Positions 18,881 through 29,117 of a stretch of DNA of 64,000 nt are shown here, piece by piece; position 1 is the stretch's first letter; every line of letters starts with the position of its first letter. This DNA is from Bacteroidales bacterium (lineage in GTDB: Bacteria > Bacteroidota > Bacteroidia > Bacteroidales > UBA1715), in NCBI GenBank assembly GCA_016714605.1, contig JADKDL010000001.1:372001-436000 (forward strand), written 5' to 3'. A model generated the notes under the pieces. It saw only the letters and a list, made by a program, of their open reading frames with translations. It searched no databases and was not told the DNA's origin. The translations under genes and the position numbers were made by a program.

Positions 18881-21160
18881 TTATTCAGTTTCTGCAGGAA
18901 CAACTTCAACAGGAGTTTCTGTGCTATCAATCATGTCTTCTTCTTGTAGAATTGCATCTGTTTTATCAAGTTCTTCCGGAGTATAGGTTTCGTCTGTTGC
19001 TTCTGGAGTAATTGGCTCCTCAGGAGAAACAGATTCAATATTTTCATCGGTTTTTACACTGTCTTCTAGTTCAGAAGGTACGTCTAAACCTAATGCTTCT
19101 AAGTCTTCTTTCTCAATTTTTTTAGTTGCATTTTTTAATTCAAATTCAATTTGATTTTTTAACTCTTCAGCTTCATCGAAATTTACTGCTAGAATTTCAA
19201 TTTTTCTTTGTAGTGCAGCTGCAGGGTCATATACTCCCTTGTCTTTATTCTTTTCTAATTCTTGTTGGTTTATTATTACACCATTTTTCACAAAAGCACC
19301 CTCAGCTATTGATACTCCCATAGGATATTGATTGTATCTGAGACTTCCTTTGCCACCTTTTGGTTCATTAAGTAAGTACTTGTTGTATTTTCCGCCTTCA
19401 AATTCATTAAAAAAGTTCTGAACACACGATATTCTCTTTTTGGCAACAATCTTATTATAAGCTGTATTTCCAAGCGGACTTGCATATCCCTTAAATGAAA
19501 CTACTATATCTTCGCCTTCTTTCATCAAAACATCTATAAGTTGAGCAAACAAGAATAGTTTTTGATATCCTACCTCTAGACTATCGTAGAAGGTATGAAC
19601 ATTTTCTTCTTTATAGTCGCGAAGTTCTTTACTTTCCCACATAGATCTGTTTTTATTTATATATGTCTCTTTACGATCAAGATAATCTAGGAATAGTTCC
19701 TCAAAAGATCTGTCGGAAACAGTGTCTTTTGAACTTGGATTTGGTTGATCGTTATCGAAAAATAGATAAATAGGAACTAAATCAGACAGTCTAATTCTTG
19801 TTCTTTTAAGCAAAGGATAGTAATAAATATCATTACTATGAGCTTCTTCTCTATCAGCAACTAGTTTAACAGATTCTTTTCTGTTTGAAATAAAATATGC
19901 TTTAGTACTATCTAAAGAATAGTTGTAGTATGTTTCGTTGTAGCTTGTATTTATTGGTGTTCCAATGTTTAATGCAATACCCCATGAGTCTTTTGATAAA
20001 TTTCCTTGCGATTTAAATATATCAAAACCTCCTAAGCTAGTATGTAATTCAGAACTGAAATATAATAATGAATCTCTAGCATCGAAAAAAGGTGTTACTT
20101 CATCTCCGAAGGTATTTACATTCTTTCCGCAATTTTTAGGATTGCTAAAAGTGCCGTCTTTGTTGATTTTTGAGTAGTAAATGTCTTTTTTGCCAAATCC
20201 ACCCGGTCTATCTGATGAGAAAAATAAATATTCTCCCTGTTTATAGGTAACAGCTACATGGGGATTTGTATTACTTGAACCCGTTTTATTTATTGAAGCG
20301 GGTAACTTTGTTACATTTGAAAATTTCTTATCTTTATATTTAGCTCTATAAATATCGCACAGCACCTTTTCTTTTATTTCACATCTAGAAAAGAAAACGG
20401 TTGTCTGATCTCCAGAAAATGCCAAATTTGTTACATGAGCTTCATCAGTATTGAGGGTTTCTACCGGAATAGCCTTTTTCCAAACAGAATCTATTTTGCT
20501 TGAACTAAATATTTTTGTTTTGTAGTTTGAAAATTGAAGTGTTGAGTCATGTTTGTTTATGTCAAGCGGTCTTATTCCTGAAAAGAAGAAAAGTGAATCA
20601 CTGAATTGCAGCGGACTATATTCGCTAAATTGAGAGTTTATTGCTCTGTCTTCTATTCTTTTTAGAATGATTTTTTCACCAGCTGTTTTCACAGTTGTTG
20701 CGCTATCTGCACAATTGACCATTTCATGTTTTGCCTTCTTCGAGAAATAATCATTGTCTCTTTTGTGACTTTCAAAATAGGTCTTGTATGCTTTTGCTGC
20801 CGCTTTATATTTGCCTTGATATTTGAGCATTTCTGCATACCAAAACCCTGAATATGGGTAGTTTGCACTATCTTTTGAAAAGGTAAGCTTGTAATAATTT
20901 TCGGCAGCTTTATAGTTTTGGTAGTTTCTGCATGCTTCTGCACATTTCCAAGCCAAACTAATATCTTTTAAATCGCCTTCATACAGTTTTATAGCTCCTG
21001 CATATGATTGATGAGCTCCGTAATAATTTGATAGATTATAGCAAGAATCTCCTACCTGTACGTAAACTTTTACTTTGTCTTTCTTTGTTTGGGAATAAGC
21101 ATTTCCAAAAGATAATGACAATAATAAAATTATTAATAAAACAACATTTTTAATTTTCAT
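18881..21160 (-). CDS. OmpA-family protein with TPR and PD40 propeller domains, partner of PorP/SprF
   Basis: 759 residues. A signal peptide (about 1-24) precedes TPR-like repeats (about 35-140, YYGAHQSYAGAIKLYEG and WYAEMLKYQGKYKAAAKAY). A WD40-like PD40 propeller follows (about 165-440, with YLFFSSDRPGGFGKKDIYYS and SSELHTSLGGFDIFKS). An OmpA-like peptidoglycan-binding domain comes next (about 460-660, PIYLFFDNDQP and VVSFKGYASPLGNTAYN). The protein ends in a Glu/Thr/Pro-rich acidic tail. The order resembles PorE and related T9SS accessory proteins that link the outer-membrane machinery to peptidoglycan. It lies 15 bases downstream of a PorP/SprF gene, a pairing common in Bacteroidota. The exact T9SS role is inference. 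Confidence 0.85.
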   Translation of the reverse strand: MKIKNVVLLIILLLSLSFGNAYSQTKKDKVKVYVQVGDSCYNLSNYYGAHQSYAGAIKLYEGDLKDISLAWKCAEACRNYQNYKAAENYYKLTFSKDSANYPYSGFWYAEMLKYQGKYKAAAKAYKTYFESHKRDNDYFSKKAKHEMVNCADSATTVKTAGEKIILKRIEDRAINSQFSEYSPLQFSDSLFFFSGIRPLDINKHDSTLQFSNYKTKIFSSSKIDSVWKKAIPVETLNTDEAHVTNLAFSGDQTTVFFSRCEIKEKVLCDIYRAKYKDKKFSNVTKLPASINKTGSSNTNPHVAVTYKQGEYLFFSSDRPGGFGKKDIYYSKINKDGTFSNPKNCGKNVNTFGDEVTPFFDARDSLLYFSSELHTSLGGFDIFKSQGNLSKDSWGIALNIGTPINTSYNETYYNYSLDSTKAYFISNRKESVKLVADREEAHSNDIYYYPLLKRTRIRLSDLVPIYLFFDNDQPNPSSKDTVSDRSFEELFLDYLDRKETYINKNRSMWESKELRDYKEENVHTFYDSLEVGYQKLFLFAQLIDVLMKEGEDIVVSFKGYASPLGNTAYNKIVAKKRISCVQNFFNEFEGGKYNKYLLNEPKGGKGSLRYNQYPMGVSIAEGAFVKNGVIINQQELEKNKDKGVYDPAAALQRKIEILAVNFDEAEELKNQIEFELKNATKKIEKEDLEALGLDVPSELEDSVKTDENIESVSPEEPITPEATDETYTPEELDKTDAILQEEDMIDSTETPVEVVPAETE

Positions 21161-21175
21161 AGCCCAATTACAATA

Positions 21176-22210
21176 TTACATTACAGGTTCGTTTATTATT
21201 CCTCCAGGAGTATAATTAAATATTCCTTTTTTAAATATGTATTTTAGAGAAAATTCAAAACTGTCTTTCCCCACATTATTCATAGCTTTGTTCCATTTTC
21301 TACTGTCACTATATTGTGAAACAGTAAAATCCCAACTTATACCGATGTTTATCAAATCATTCTTTGAGAATCCGGGTAAGTCAAAAGCAATACCTGCAAT
21401 AATAGCATCGTCCCATCTGTACCATGCGCCTAGGTATGCTCTTTTTATTGTTTTTGAGCGATTTTCAAAATTAAATCTTACAAAGGTTCCAAAATTCATT
21501 TCTCTATATTCCTTCTGCATTTGCATGATAAAACTAGGTTTTAATGCTACATTGGTTGCAACATCAAATATAGTATTAGCATTTACTGAAAATCTTCGGT
21601 AATTAGTTGTGTCTTCCACAAAACCTCCACCATTTCCAAGTAGTCTATTAAGCGTAATACCTAGATTTATAGGGTATTTTTTTTGAATTTGTGTTCCTAT
21701 ATTGAAACCCCAATCTAAATCAACATAAAAATTTTTATTTGTGGGAAGTGTATATTCAGAACCAGTATTAGTTATGTCACCTTCAAATATAATATCTTTT
21801 GTACTTAGGCTGTTGTAATTCAAAATCACATCTACACCGGTAGAGAACCAAAAATTACCGAAATCTTTATGATAAGCAGGTATTATTTTAAGTTGTGTAT
21901 TTCCATAACTGTTTTCTCCTGCAAAATCGCCATTTATCATGACTCCAGCACCGAGTTTACCTCCGAGTATATTTACACCTGTGAATAACTGGTCGTAAGA
22001 GAGCATAAATGTGTTATACGTTCTCCATTGCGACTTGTAATTTAGAATAACCCTACCAATACCTTGCTCTTCTATTTTTCCTGCTAATGCGGGATTGTAG
22101 AAAAGTGGCGCAGCATCAAACTGCGATAGGTGAATATCCTGAGCACTGATTTTACTAATAAATACTGCTGCAAGTATTACAACAATAATTCCTTTTAATA
22201 TCTTATTCAT
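21176..22210 (-). CDS. PorP/SprF-family type IX secretion membrane protein
   Basis: 344 residues, the full family length. A signal peptide (about 1-23, ending ISAQ) is followed by the typical DIHLSQFDAAPLFYNPALAG start and by alternating strands with GKLGAGVMINGDFAGENSYG and the GIGYGI-like repeats of an outer-membrane barrel. It is paired with the OmpA/TPR/PD40 gene 15 bases downstream. In contrast to the copy at the left edge, no adhesin cargo gene is adjacent, so it may serve the core machinery or a remote cargo. Confidence 0.93.
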   Translation of the reverse strand: MNKILKGIIVVILAAVFISKISAQDIHLSQFDAAPLFYNPALAGKIEEQGIGRVILNYKSQWRTYNTFMLSYDQLFTGVNILGGKLGAGVMINGDFAGENSYGNTQLKIIPAYHKDFGNFWFSTGVDVILNYNSLSTKDIIFEGDITNTGSEYTLPTNKNFYVDLDWGFNIGTQIQKKYPINLGITLNRLLGNGGGFVEDTTNYRRFSVNANTIFDVATNVALKPSFIMQMQKEYREMNFGTFVRFNFENRSKTIKRAYLGAWYRWDDAIIAGIAFDLPGFSKNDLINIGISWDFTVSQYSDSRKWNKAMNNVGKDSFEFSLKYIFKKGIFNYTPGGIINEPVM

Positions 22211-22303
22211 AATAAAAACTATTAATGTACTCTATTAGACAAATATACTAAAATATCTAACATTTGAAAGTTTTTTTATAAAAAATAAAACCTTTTGTTA
22301 AAT

Positions 22304-24335
22304 TTAGAGTATGGTTGCCCCGTTATTTATATTATCTTGTGGAGAAAGAAAGTGTAATCTTCCATTCTCATCTTTTGCCATTAAAATCATTCCTTCTGAC
22401 TCTATCCCTTTAAGTTGTCTCGGTTCTAAGTTTATGAGCATACATACTTGTTTTCCTATTATTTCTGAAGGATTATAGTACTCTGCAATGCCCGAAACTA
22501 CTGTTCTTATATCAATACCGGTATCAACTTTTAACTTCATGAGTTTTTGTGTCTTCGGTACTTTTTCTGCCTCTAAAATTTTCACTACTCGCAAGTCAAT
22601 TTTTTGAAAATCATCAAAACTTATTTTTTGTTTTGCAGGTTCTATTTCCAAAACTGTTGCTTTTTCTTGCTTAGCTTTTTCTAGTTTTTCTATTTGTACT
22701 TGTATTTCTGTGTCTTCAATTTTTCTGAATAATAATTCTGCTGTTTTTATTTGATGTCCAGGAAGTATGAGTTTTTTATTCCCCCTTCTATCCATCTATT
22801 AGACTCGATATTCAGAAACTTTCTAATTTGAAGACTACTATTTGGTAAAAAGGTTCGAAGAGGATTGAAATATTTCCTGAAATTTGAATACAAACATATA
22901 AAATAGTTTTTACTCGTTCCGGATTTTCTTTAATTAATTTCCAAGGTTCGGTCTCCGTAAGGTATTTATTACCAGCTCTTGCCAGTTGCATTGCACATTT
23001 TAGAGCTTCTCTGAATTTATAGTTTTCTATATTTCTTTCAATCTCTTCTTTTGCAATGTTTATTTCATCTAGTACAGCTAAATCTATTTGTTCTAAATTA
23101 TTTGGTGTTGGAACTATGCCTTCATAATATTTGTTTACCAATACAACAACTCTATTTATGAAGTTCCCTAAGATTGCTACTAATTCGTTATTATTGCGAG
23201 CTTGAAAGTCTTTCCAAGTGAAATCGTTATCTTTTGTTTCCGGGGCATTTGCCGTAAGCACGTATCTAAGAACATCTTGCTGATCTTTGAAATCTTCTAA
23301 ATATTCATGTAGCCAAACTGCCCAATTTCTTGATGTTGAAATTTTATTGCCTTCTAAATTTAGAAATTCGTTTGCCGGTACATTTTCAGGTAAAATAAAT
23401 TCACCATGAGCTTTGAGCATTGCCGGAAATACAATGCAATGGAAAACAATATTATCTTTTCCAATAAAATGCACCAATTTTGTTTCGTCAGATTTCCAAT
23501 ACTCCTCCCAGTTTGGCTTTATTTCTTTTGTTGAACTTATGTAACCTATTGGCGCATCGAACCATACATAGAGAACTTTTCCTTTGCCTTCTTCAATAGG
23601 AAGTGGTACACCCCAATCTAAGTCGCGACTTACTGCGCGTGGCTGTAAACCTGAATCAATCCATGATTTGCATTGTCCATATACGTTTGATTTCCATTCT
23701 TTATGATTCTCTAGAATCCATTCTTTAAGAAACGGTTCGTGTTTATCGAGTGGTAAAAACCAGTGTTTGGTAGATTTAAGTGAAGGTGTATTTCCTGATA
23801 TTGTTGATTTTGGATTTATTAAATCTGTTGGGTTTAGTGTAGAACCACATTTTTCGCATTGGTCGCCATAAGCTTCCGGATTTCCACATTTCGGGCAAGT
23901 TCCTTTAATATATCTATCTGCTAGGAATTGATTGGCTTCAGTATCGAAATATTGTTCTGATTCTTTTTCCAAAAATTCACCTTTATCATACAAGGTTTTA
24001 AAAAAATCTGATGAGGTTTTGTGGTGAATTTTATTTGAAGTTCTGGAGTAATTGTCAAATAAAATTCCAAAATCAAGAAATGATTGTTTTATAATAGCGT
24101 GATATCTGTCAACAATTTCTTGTGGCGATACCCCTTCATTTTTTGCTTTTAATGTAATTGGAACTCCGTGTTCATCGCTTCCGCAAACAAAAACAACATC
24201 CTCTTCTTTCATTCTAAGATATCTTACATAGATATCTGCAGGTATGTAAACTCCGGCCAAATGTCCAATATGTACCGGTCCGTTGGTGTAAGGAAGTGCT
24301 GCGGTTACTAAATGTCTTTTAAACTTCTTCATCAA
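22304..24335 (-). CDS. metG: Methionyl-tRNA synthetase (reading frame broken twice near the C-terminal third)
   Basis: Charges tRNA-Met. The first 490 residues contain the HIGH-type motif (PYTNGPVHIGHL), the zinc-knuckle cysteines (CPKCGNPEAYGDQCEKCG) and the KMSKS-type site in a diverged form, NKISTSRNW. The C-terminal tRNA-binding EMAP-like domain (FDDFQKIDLRVVKILEAE to the end) is in a different frame. Two single-base losses explain this: A5 at 22847-22851 (restoring EPFLPNSSLQIRKFLNI) and C5 at 22781-22785 or the adjacent T6 (restoring WIEGG-KKLILPGHQI). Corrected, the protein has 677 residues, the normal Bacteroidota length. Because the enzyme is essential and the breaks are in homopolymers, I annotate one gene rather than two. 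Confidence 0.92.
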
Positions 24336-24513
24336 ATTATTTTATATTTACATCACAAAAACTGGCAAATATAAAAAGTTTTATATTGGCTTACCTACAA
24401 GTATGTTGCAATTTTAACTTTATATTGTCGATGAAACATGATTTCTATGTATTTTACCTGAAAATTGAATGTTTTTTTTAATCAATGGTACATATTTTAA
24501 TAAAAAATAAATT

Positions 24514-25425
24514 ATGATAACACCTCCTTTTCTAAATATTGGCGATTCTGTTTGTATTGTTTCTCCTTCTGGTTTTATTGATGTTTCTTTTATTGATAAT
24601 GCTATAGCTGTTTTTCATGCTTGGGGTTTGAAGGTTATTTTGGGAAAAAATGTGCTAAAGAATCATGGCATATTTGCCGGTACCGATCAGGAAAGAATAG
24701 CTGATTTTCAATGGGCATTAGATAATCCTGATGTTAAAGCTATTATCTGTTCGCGTGGTGGATATGGAGCTATAAGAATTTGCGATAAATTAGATTATTC
24801 TAACTTTATTGAAAATCCTAAATGGATAGTAGGATTTAGTGATATTACAATCTTTCATGAAAAATTACAGTCTTTAAATATATCTTCTATTCATGCTTCG
24901 ATGCCTAAAAACTTTCCATCAGCAAGCGAAGAGGCTTTAAATTCGCTCAAAAATTGTTTGTTCGGTTTTGAGAATGAACACAAATATAGTTACGATGGTA
25001 TTCTTAAAGATTTATCTTTTTCTGCGCCATTAATTGGAGGGAATTTGTCTATAATTTATAGTCTTTTAGGTTCTGATATTTCCTATGATTTTGAAGGTAA
25101 AATTCTTTTTATTGAAGATTTGAATGAGCGCTTCTATCATCTTGATAGAATGATGCATAGTTTGAAATATGCTGGGGTTTTTGATAAAATTTCCGTACTT
25201 CTAGTGGGAGCCATGACCGATATGACCGATGGTGCTACACCTTATGGCATGGATGCTTATCAGATAATAAAGTCGTGCGTTGAGCCTTATAAAATTCCTT
25301 GTATATTTAATTTTCCGGTAGGTCATGTTTCTGATAACCAGGCTGTACAAATTGGGGCTGACTATACTATATCTGTAAAGGGGAAAAAAATTTCTGTTAA
25401 GAAGTTGTTGCACAAACTCTCATAG
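24514..25425 (+). CDS. LD-carboxypeptidase (peptidase family S66, muramoyltetrapeptide carboxypeptidase)
   Basis: 303 residues. It opens with DSVCIVSPSGF, has the CSRGGYGAIRI strand-turn, the nucleophile motif VGFSDIT (Ser near residue 110), the Glu in IEDLNERFYHLDRM (near 203) and the His in FPVGHVSDN (near 271), which together give the S66 Ser-Glu-His triad. The family trims the terminal D-Ala from tetrapeptide stems during peptidoglycan recycling. The lack of a signal peptide indicates cytoplasmic location. Its 3' end overlaps the convergent hemG gene by 29 bases. Confidence 0.93.
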   Translation: MITPPFLNIGDSVCIVSPSGFIDVSFIDNAIAVFHAWGLKVILGKNVLKNHGIFAGTDQERIADFQWALDNPDVKAIICSRGGYGAIRICDKLDYSNFIENPKWIVGFSDITIFHEKLQSLNISSIHASMPKNFPSASEEALNSLKNCLFGFENEHKYSYDGILKDLSFSAPLIGGNLSIIYSLLGSDISYDFEGKILFIEDLNERFYHLDRMMHSLKYAGVFDKISVLLVGAMTDMTDGATPYGMDAYQIIKSCVEPYKIPCIFNFPVGHVSDNQAVQIGADYTISVKGKKISVKKLLHKLS

Positions 25426-26761
25426 CAAGTTTTTTAGCTTGTTTTATTCTGTCGGCCAAACTAACACCGTCTATCAGCGAACCACCAAAGTGAAAGCCCT
25501 TATGCTGATTTTCGATTTTATTGATTATCTCAAAACGTTCTTTGCATTTATAATCGTACTGAACAATTGCTTTATTATGTTTCTGTATTTTAACCAAATC
25601 AGGATTAAATGAAGAAATTCCCATTACATCTTTGAAATATTGTTCTATAATTATAAGTATCTCCTTGTTTGATAGGTTTATAAGTTCTTGTTTTTTCATT
25701 CCTCCCATAAAAACTGCAAATAAGGCACCATTTTCGGGAGCTCTATTTTTAAAAAGAGATGACATAAACAAAATACCTAGAATTTGTTTATTTTCCACAG
25801 TTGGAATGAGACCACCAAATGCATTTAGTGGCATTCCATTCCAAGAGTTGAACCCCAGAGCAATTTCAATAACCGGAGCATAATCAACATCATTAATTTT
25901 ACTTAGAGATTCATTATCAATAAATGGAAAAATGTTTGATAAAGCATTGTTATTGAATGTGGAAATGAGATTAGTACATTCCAAAACGGCATCGGCTGTT
26001 TTTATGCGATAAATAGTATCTGTTTTTGAGATAGTATAATTTTGTTCATTTAATTTAATGTTCTGATAACCAATTGATAATTCAAGAGCTTTTATAAGTG
26101 AGTGGAGACCTCCTTTGCAAGAAAAAATTTCTTTTGTAATTTTTTTTTCGGCTTCAGTTTTTGGCAGCTTCGATTTCTTGTAAGATCCTTTTATAAAGCT
26201 ACCATACTCTTGTTCTAAATTATAAAGCTTAGGAAGCGCGTATTTGGTAACCAATTGAGCCGGATTTCCTGCAAAAATTCCTGAGATAAATGGATCTACA
26301 GCATAGTTTAGAAAAGAAATTCCTAATCTTCTTTTAACTAGAGTTTCAATGGTTTCAAATTCATCGGTACCAGCGGTTCTAAAGGGTTCAGCTAAAAGTC
26401 GGAGTTTGTCTTTAGCACTAAACAGAGGTGTAGATATTCCCGTTAACAAACCCGATGGCAGAGCATGCCAAGTATTATTTTTTAGAATGAGTCTCTTTTT
26501 AGATGCTTCTTGTGCTTTCTCTATCTCGCAAGTTTGATGTAAATCTTGAAATAATTCTAATATTTCTGCATTTGAAATTGTTCCTGTATTCGGTCCGTAT
26601 TCATATATAAATTCTCCTTCAGATATCGTATTTATTGCACCACCACATCTATTTGAAGTTTCAATAACCTGAAATGTTTTGTTTTCTTTTTTTAGAAAAT
26701 GAGCTGTTGCTAAGCCAGTTATACCTGCTCCTAGAATTATTGTATCAAATTTTGTTTCCAC
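25397..26761 (-). CDS. hemG: Protoporphyrinogen/coproporphyrinogen oxidase (HemG/HemY-type flavoprotein)
   Basis: 454 residues. The N-terminus has the FAD-binding TIILGAGITGLATAHFL motif and the IETSNRCGGAINTI strand, followed by YEYGPNTGTIS. The middle and C-terminus carry the family LVKRRLGISFLNYAVDPFISGIFAGNP motif and the final GFHFGGSLIDGVSLADRI. It carries out the late six-electron oxidation in heme synthesis. It lies 5 bases downstream of hemN, so the two heme genes are one unit. Its 3' end overlaps the convergent LD-carboxypeptidase gene. Whether the substrate is copro- or protoporphyrinogen cannot be read with certainty. Confidence 0.93.
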   Translation of the reverse strand: METKFDTIILGAGITGLATAHFLKKENKTFQVIETSNRCGGAINTISEGEFIYEYGPNTGTISNAEILELFQDLHQTCEIEKAQEASKKRLILKNNTWHALPSGLLTGISTPLFSAKDKLRLLAEPFRTAGTDEFETIETLVKRRLGISFLNYAVDPFISGIFAGNPAQLVTKYALPKLYNLEQEYGSFIKGSYKKSKLPKTEAEKKITKEIFSCKGGLHSLIKALELSIGYQNIKLNEQNYTISKTDTIYRIKTADAVLECTNLISTFNNNALSNIFPFIDNESLSKINDVDYAPVIEIALGFNSWNGMPLNAFGGLIPTVENKQILGILFMSSLFKNRAPENGALFAVFMGGMKKQELINLSNKEILIIIEQYFKDVMGISSFNPDLVKIQKHNKAIVQYDYKCKERFEIINKIENQHKGFHFGGSLIDGVSLADRIKQAKKLAMRVCATTS

Positions 26762-26766
26762 GGATT

Positions 26767-28143
26767 TTATACAGTTTTTGAATATCTGTTTTCTGTTGAT
26801 TCATGTTTAGGATCGAGCATCATGGCAACGTTTCTAATAAAGAATCTGCCAAGCTCTGAAACCGTCAACTCTTCATTGTTTAAAGTTATAAGTCCATCTT
26901 CAATGAGCTCTATAAAATTGTCCGGATTAAAGCGTATTATTTTTTTAATATGTTCAGACGTTACATTATGTAGAGATGCTATTGTTTTTAAATTCAAATA
27001 ATTATTGCACATCACTTCTGTAATTACATCTCTAATGATTATTTCATCGGGTGTGAGTAAATATCCTCTTTCTATTGATAGTCCGTTTTTTGAAATATCA
27101 GCAATGTATTGTGTTGTATCTTTTGTGTTTTGAGCATAAACATGAGAGAGCTGACTAATTCCTGAAACACCAAAAGCATATACTTGTCCGGTTCTATCTT
27201 TTGTAGAGTATCCTTGAAAATTTCTATGTAGTTTCTTATTTAAAAGAGCGACGCTCAGTTCGTCGTTGGCGAGAGCAAAATGATCCATTCCAATTGGAAT
27301 ATAATTTTTGGATACGAAAAAGTCATAGGCTTTTAATAACATCATAAATTTTTCAGTAGGATCGGGGATTTCAAATTTTTCTAGATATTTCTGAGATTTT
27401 TTCATCCAAGGCACATGAGCATAAGAGAATGTTACAATTCTATCAGGCTTAATTTCAGAACTTTGTTCCAAGCTGTAAAAAAAATCTTGAACTGTTTGTC
27501 CCGGAAGTCCATAAATAAGATCAAGGTTTACTCCAATATTATTATTCTGTAAAAAACTAACAATTTCTTTTATTGAAATCTTCGGACTATCTCTGTTTAC
27601 TTTCTTTAATACTTCTGGATTAAAATCTTGTATACCTAAACTTATTCTGTTGAAACCTATTGTTTTTAGAAGTGCAAAGAAATTCATATCAGTGTATGCC
27701 GGATTGCATTCCATTGCTATTTCAGCATCGGTTGCTACAGTAAACTGATTATGAATAACATTCATTATCTCAGCAATTTTAGTTTCAGTAATAGAGTGTG
27801 GCGTACCACCTCCCCAATGTATTTGAGTTACTTTTCTGTCTTTAGAAATAAAGTTTGAAACGTTTACAATTTCTTTAATTAATGCTTTTATATAATCATC
27901 AATTTGTTTTTCTTGATTGTTTAGGGCAATTGAATGGCATCCACAAAAATGACATAATTTATGGCAAAAAGGGATATGAATGTATAATGAAATATTGCTA
28001 GGATCTTGGTTATTTGATTCTATTATAGCATTTTGATAATCTGAAGCAGTGAATGCATCATGAAAAAATGTTGCCGGAGGATAACTAGTATATCGAGGAC
28101 CTTGAATATTATATTTTAAAAGTAATTCTTTCGTTAAATTCAT
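26767..28143 (-). CDS. hemN: Oxygen-independent coproporphyrinogen III oxidase HemN
   Basis: 458 residues, the full HemN length. The radical-SAM cluster motif is YIHIPFCHKLCHFCGC, and VTQIHWGGGTPH, GFNRISLGIQDF and LIYGLPGQTVQDF follow. The C-terminal HemN domain includes GMDHFALANDEL and RDVITEVMCNNYLNL. The enzyme decarboxylates coproporphyrinogen III without oxygen. It sits 5 bases upstream of hemG and 91 bases downstream of ispH. Presence of this enzyme beside a flavin oxidase suggests heme synthesis under low oxygen. Confidence 0.97.
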   Translation of the reverse strand: MNLTKELLLKYNIQGPRYTSYPPATFFHDAFTASDYQNAIIESNNQDPSNISLYIHIPFCHKLCHFCGCHSIALNNQEKQIDDYIKALIKEIVNVSNFISKDRKVTQIHWGGGTPHSITETKIAEIMNVIHNQFTVATDAEIAMECNPAYTDMNFFALLKTIGFNRISLGIQDFNPEVLKKVNRDSPKISIKEIVSFLQNNNIGVNLDLIYGLPGQTVQDFFYSLEQSSEIKPDRIVTFSYAHVPWMKKSQKYLEKFEIPDPTEKFMMLLKAYDFFVSKNYIPIGMDHFALANDELSVALLNKKLHRNFQGYSTKDRTGQVYAFGVSGISQLSHVYAQNTKDTTQYIADISKNGLSIERGYLLTPDEIIIRDVITEVMCNNYLNLKTIASLHNVTSEHIKKIIRFNPDNFIELIEDGLITLNNEELTVSELGRFFIRNVAMMLDPKHESTENRYSKTV

Positions 28144-28234
28144 TATAGTACTGATATTTATTCAAGTTTTGTGTTTTTATGAATATTCAAAACAAGTATT
28201 TAAATTGATTACTTTCTGTTTTTATTTCAAATGT

Positions 28235-29115
28235 CTACGATTTTACCAATGAAGATGCTGAAATTGTATCAGCAATTTTCTCCATAAGCCAACTAGGAGT
28301 AGATGTAGCTCCACATACTCCAATGGTATTGTAACTTGATAAATCTAATTCTGTCAAGTCGTCAATGTTTGAAACAAAAAAGGTATTCGGATTTTCTTCT
28401 TTACATACAGACATGAGGAATTTTCCATTAGAACTCTTTTTGCCACTCACAAAAACAATTGCATCATGAGTTTGTGCAAATTTTCTTAATTCACCTTCTC
28501 TGTTAGACACCGCTCTGCATATAGTATCATTAAAGATTAATGAGGTTTGATCTATTCCGTTTTCATTCAGTTTTTGTTTAAATGTTTTATGCAAATCAGC
28601 ATATTCATTAATACTTTGAGTGGTTTGCGAAAATAGATGTATAGGTTTTGAGAAATCAACTTTGTCTAAGTCTTCTTCTTTGAAATCACTACTGCATTAC
28701 CACCTGTTTGACCAACCAAATCCGTTTACTTCTGCATGACCTTTTTGCCATAAATTACTATTTGCGAATCTGGTTCTTTTGTGTCGTAAGATTTCTTTAT
28801 TTTGTTTTGTAAACCTATTACAACCGGACAAGTAGCATCAATAATTGTAATATTGTTTTTCTTCGCAATTAGGTATGTTTCAGGTGGTTCGCCGTGGGCT
28901 CTGAGTAAAACAGTACAATTTGAAAGATTTACAAAATCTTCTCTTTCAATTATTTTTAAACCTTTTTGTTCCAAACGTTGTACTTCAACGCCGTTGTGAA
29001 CTATATCACCCAGACAGTATAAGAACCCGTCTTTACTTAACACCTCTTCTGCTTTTCTTATGGCATTTACTACACCAAAACAAAATCCGGAGTTTCTATC
29101 TACATCTACTCTCAT
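28235..29115 (-). CDS. ispH: 4-hydroxy-3-methylbut-2-enyl diphosphate reductase IspH (reading frame broken three times)
   Basis: Final step of the MEP isoprenoid pathway, using a 4Fe-4S cluster. The three cluster cysteines are visible in NSGFCFGV, IDATCPVV and NDTICRAVSNREG. The frame is broken within about 70 bases: at T5 28742-28746 (one base lost), AAA 28718-28720 (one gained) and TTT 28679-28681 (one lost). Correcting all three gives GKKGHAEVNGLVGQTGGNAVVISKEED in two continuous halves and a 293-residue protein of normal size. I chose ATG 29115 (MRVDVDRNSGF) over the upstream one because it lies 2 bases after the cmk stop. Three indels so close together suggest poor local sequence quality. 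Confidence 0.88.
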
Positions 29116-29117
29116 TT

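Noticed and set aside
22304..24335. Two separate genes: a short methionyl-tRNA synthetase and a free tRNA-binding protein
   Set aside because: The region between is coding in a third frame and joins both parts into a normal-length MetG with two single-base corrections.
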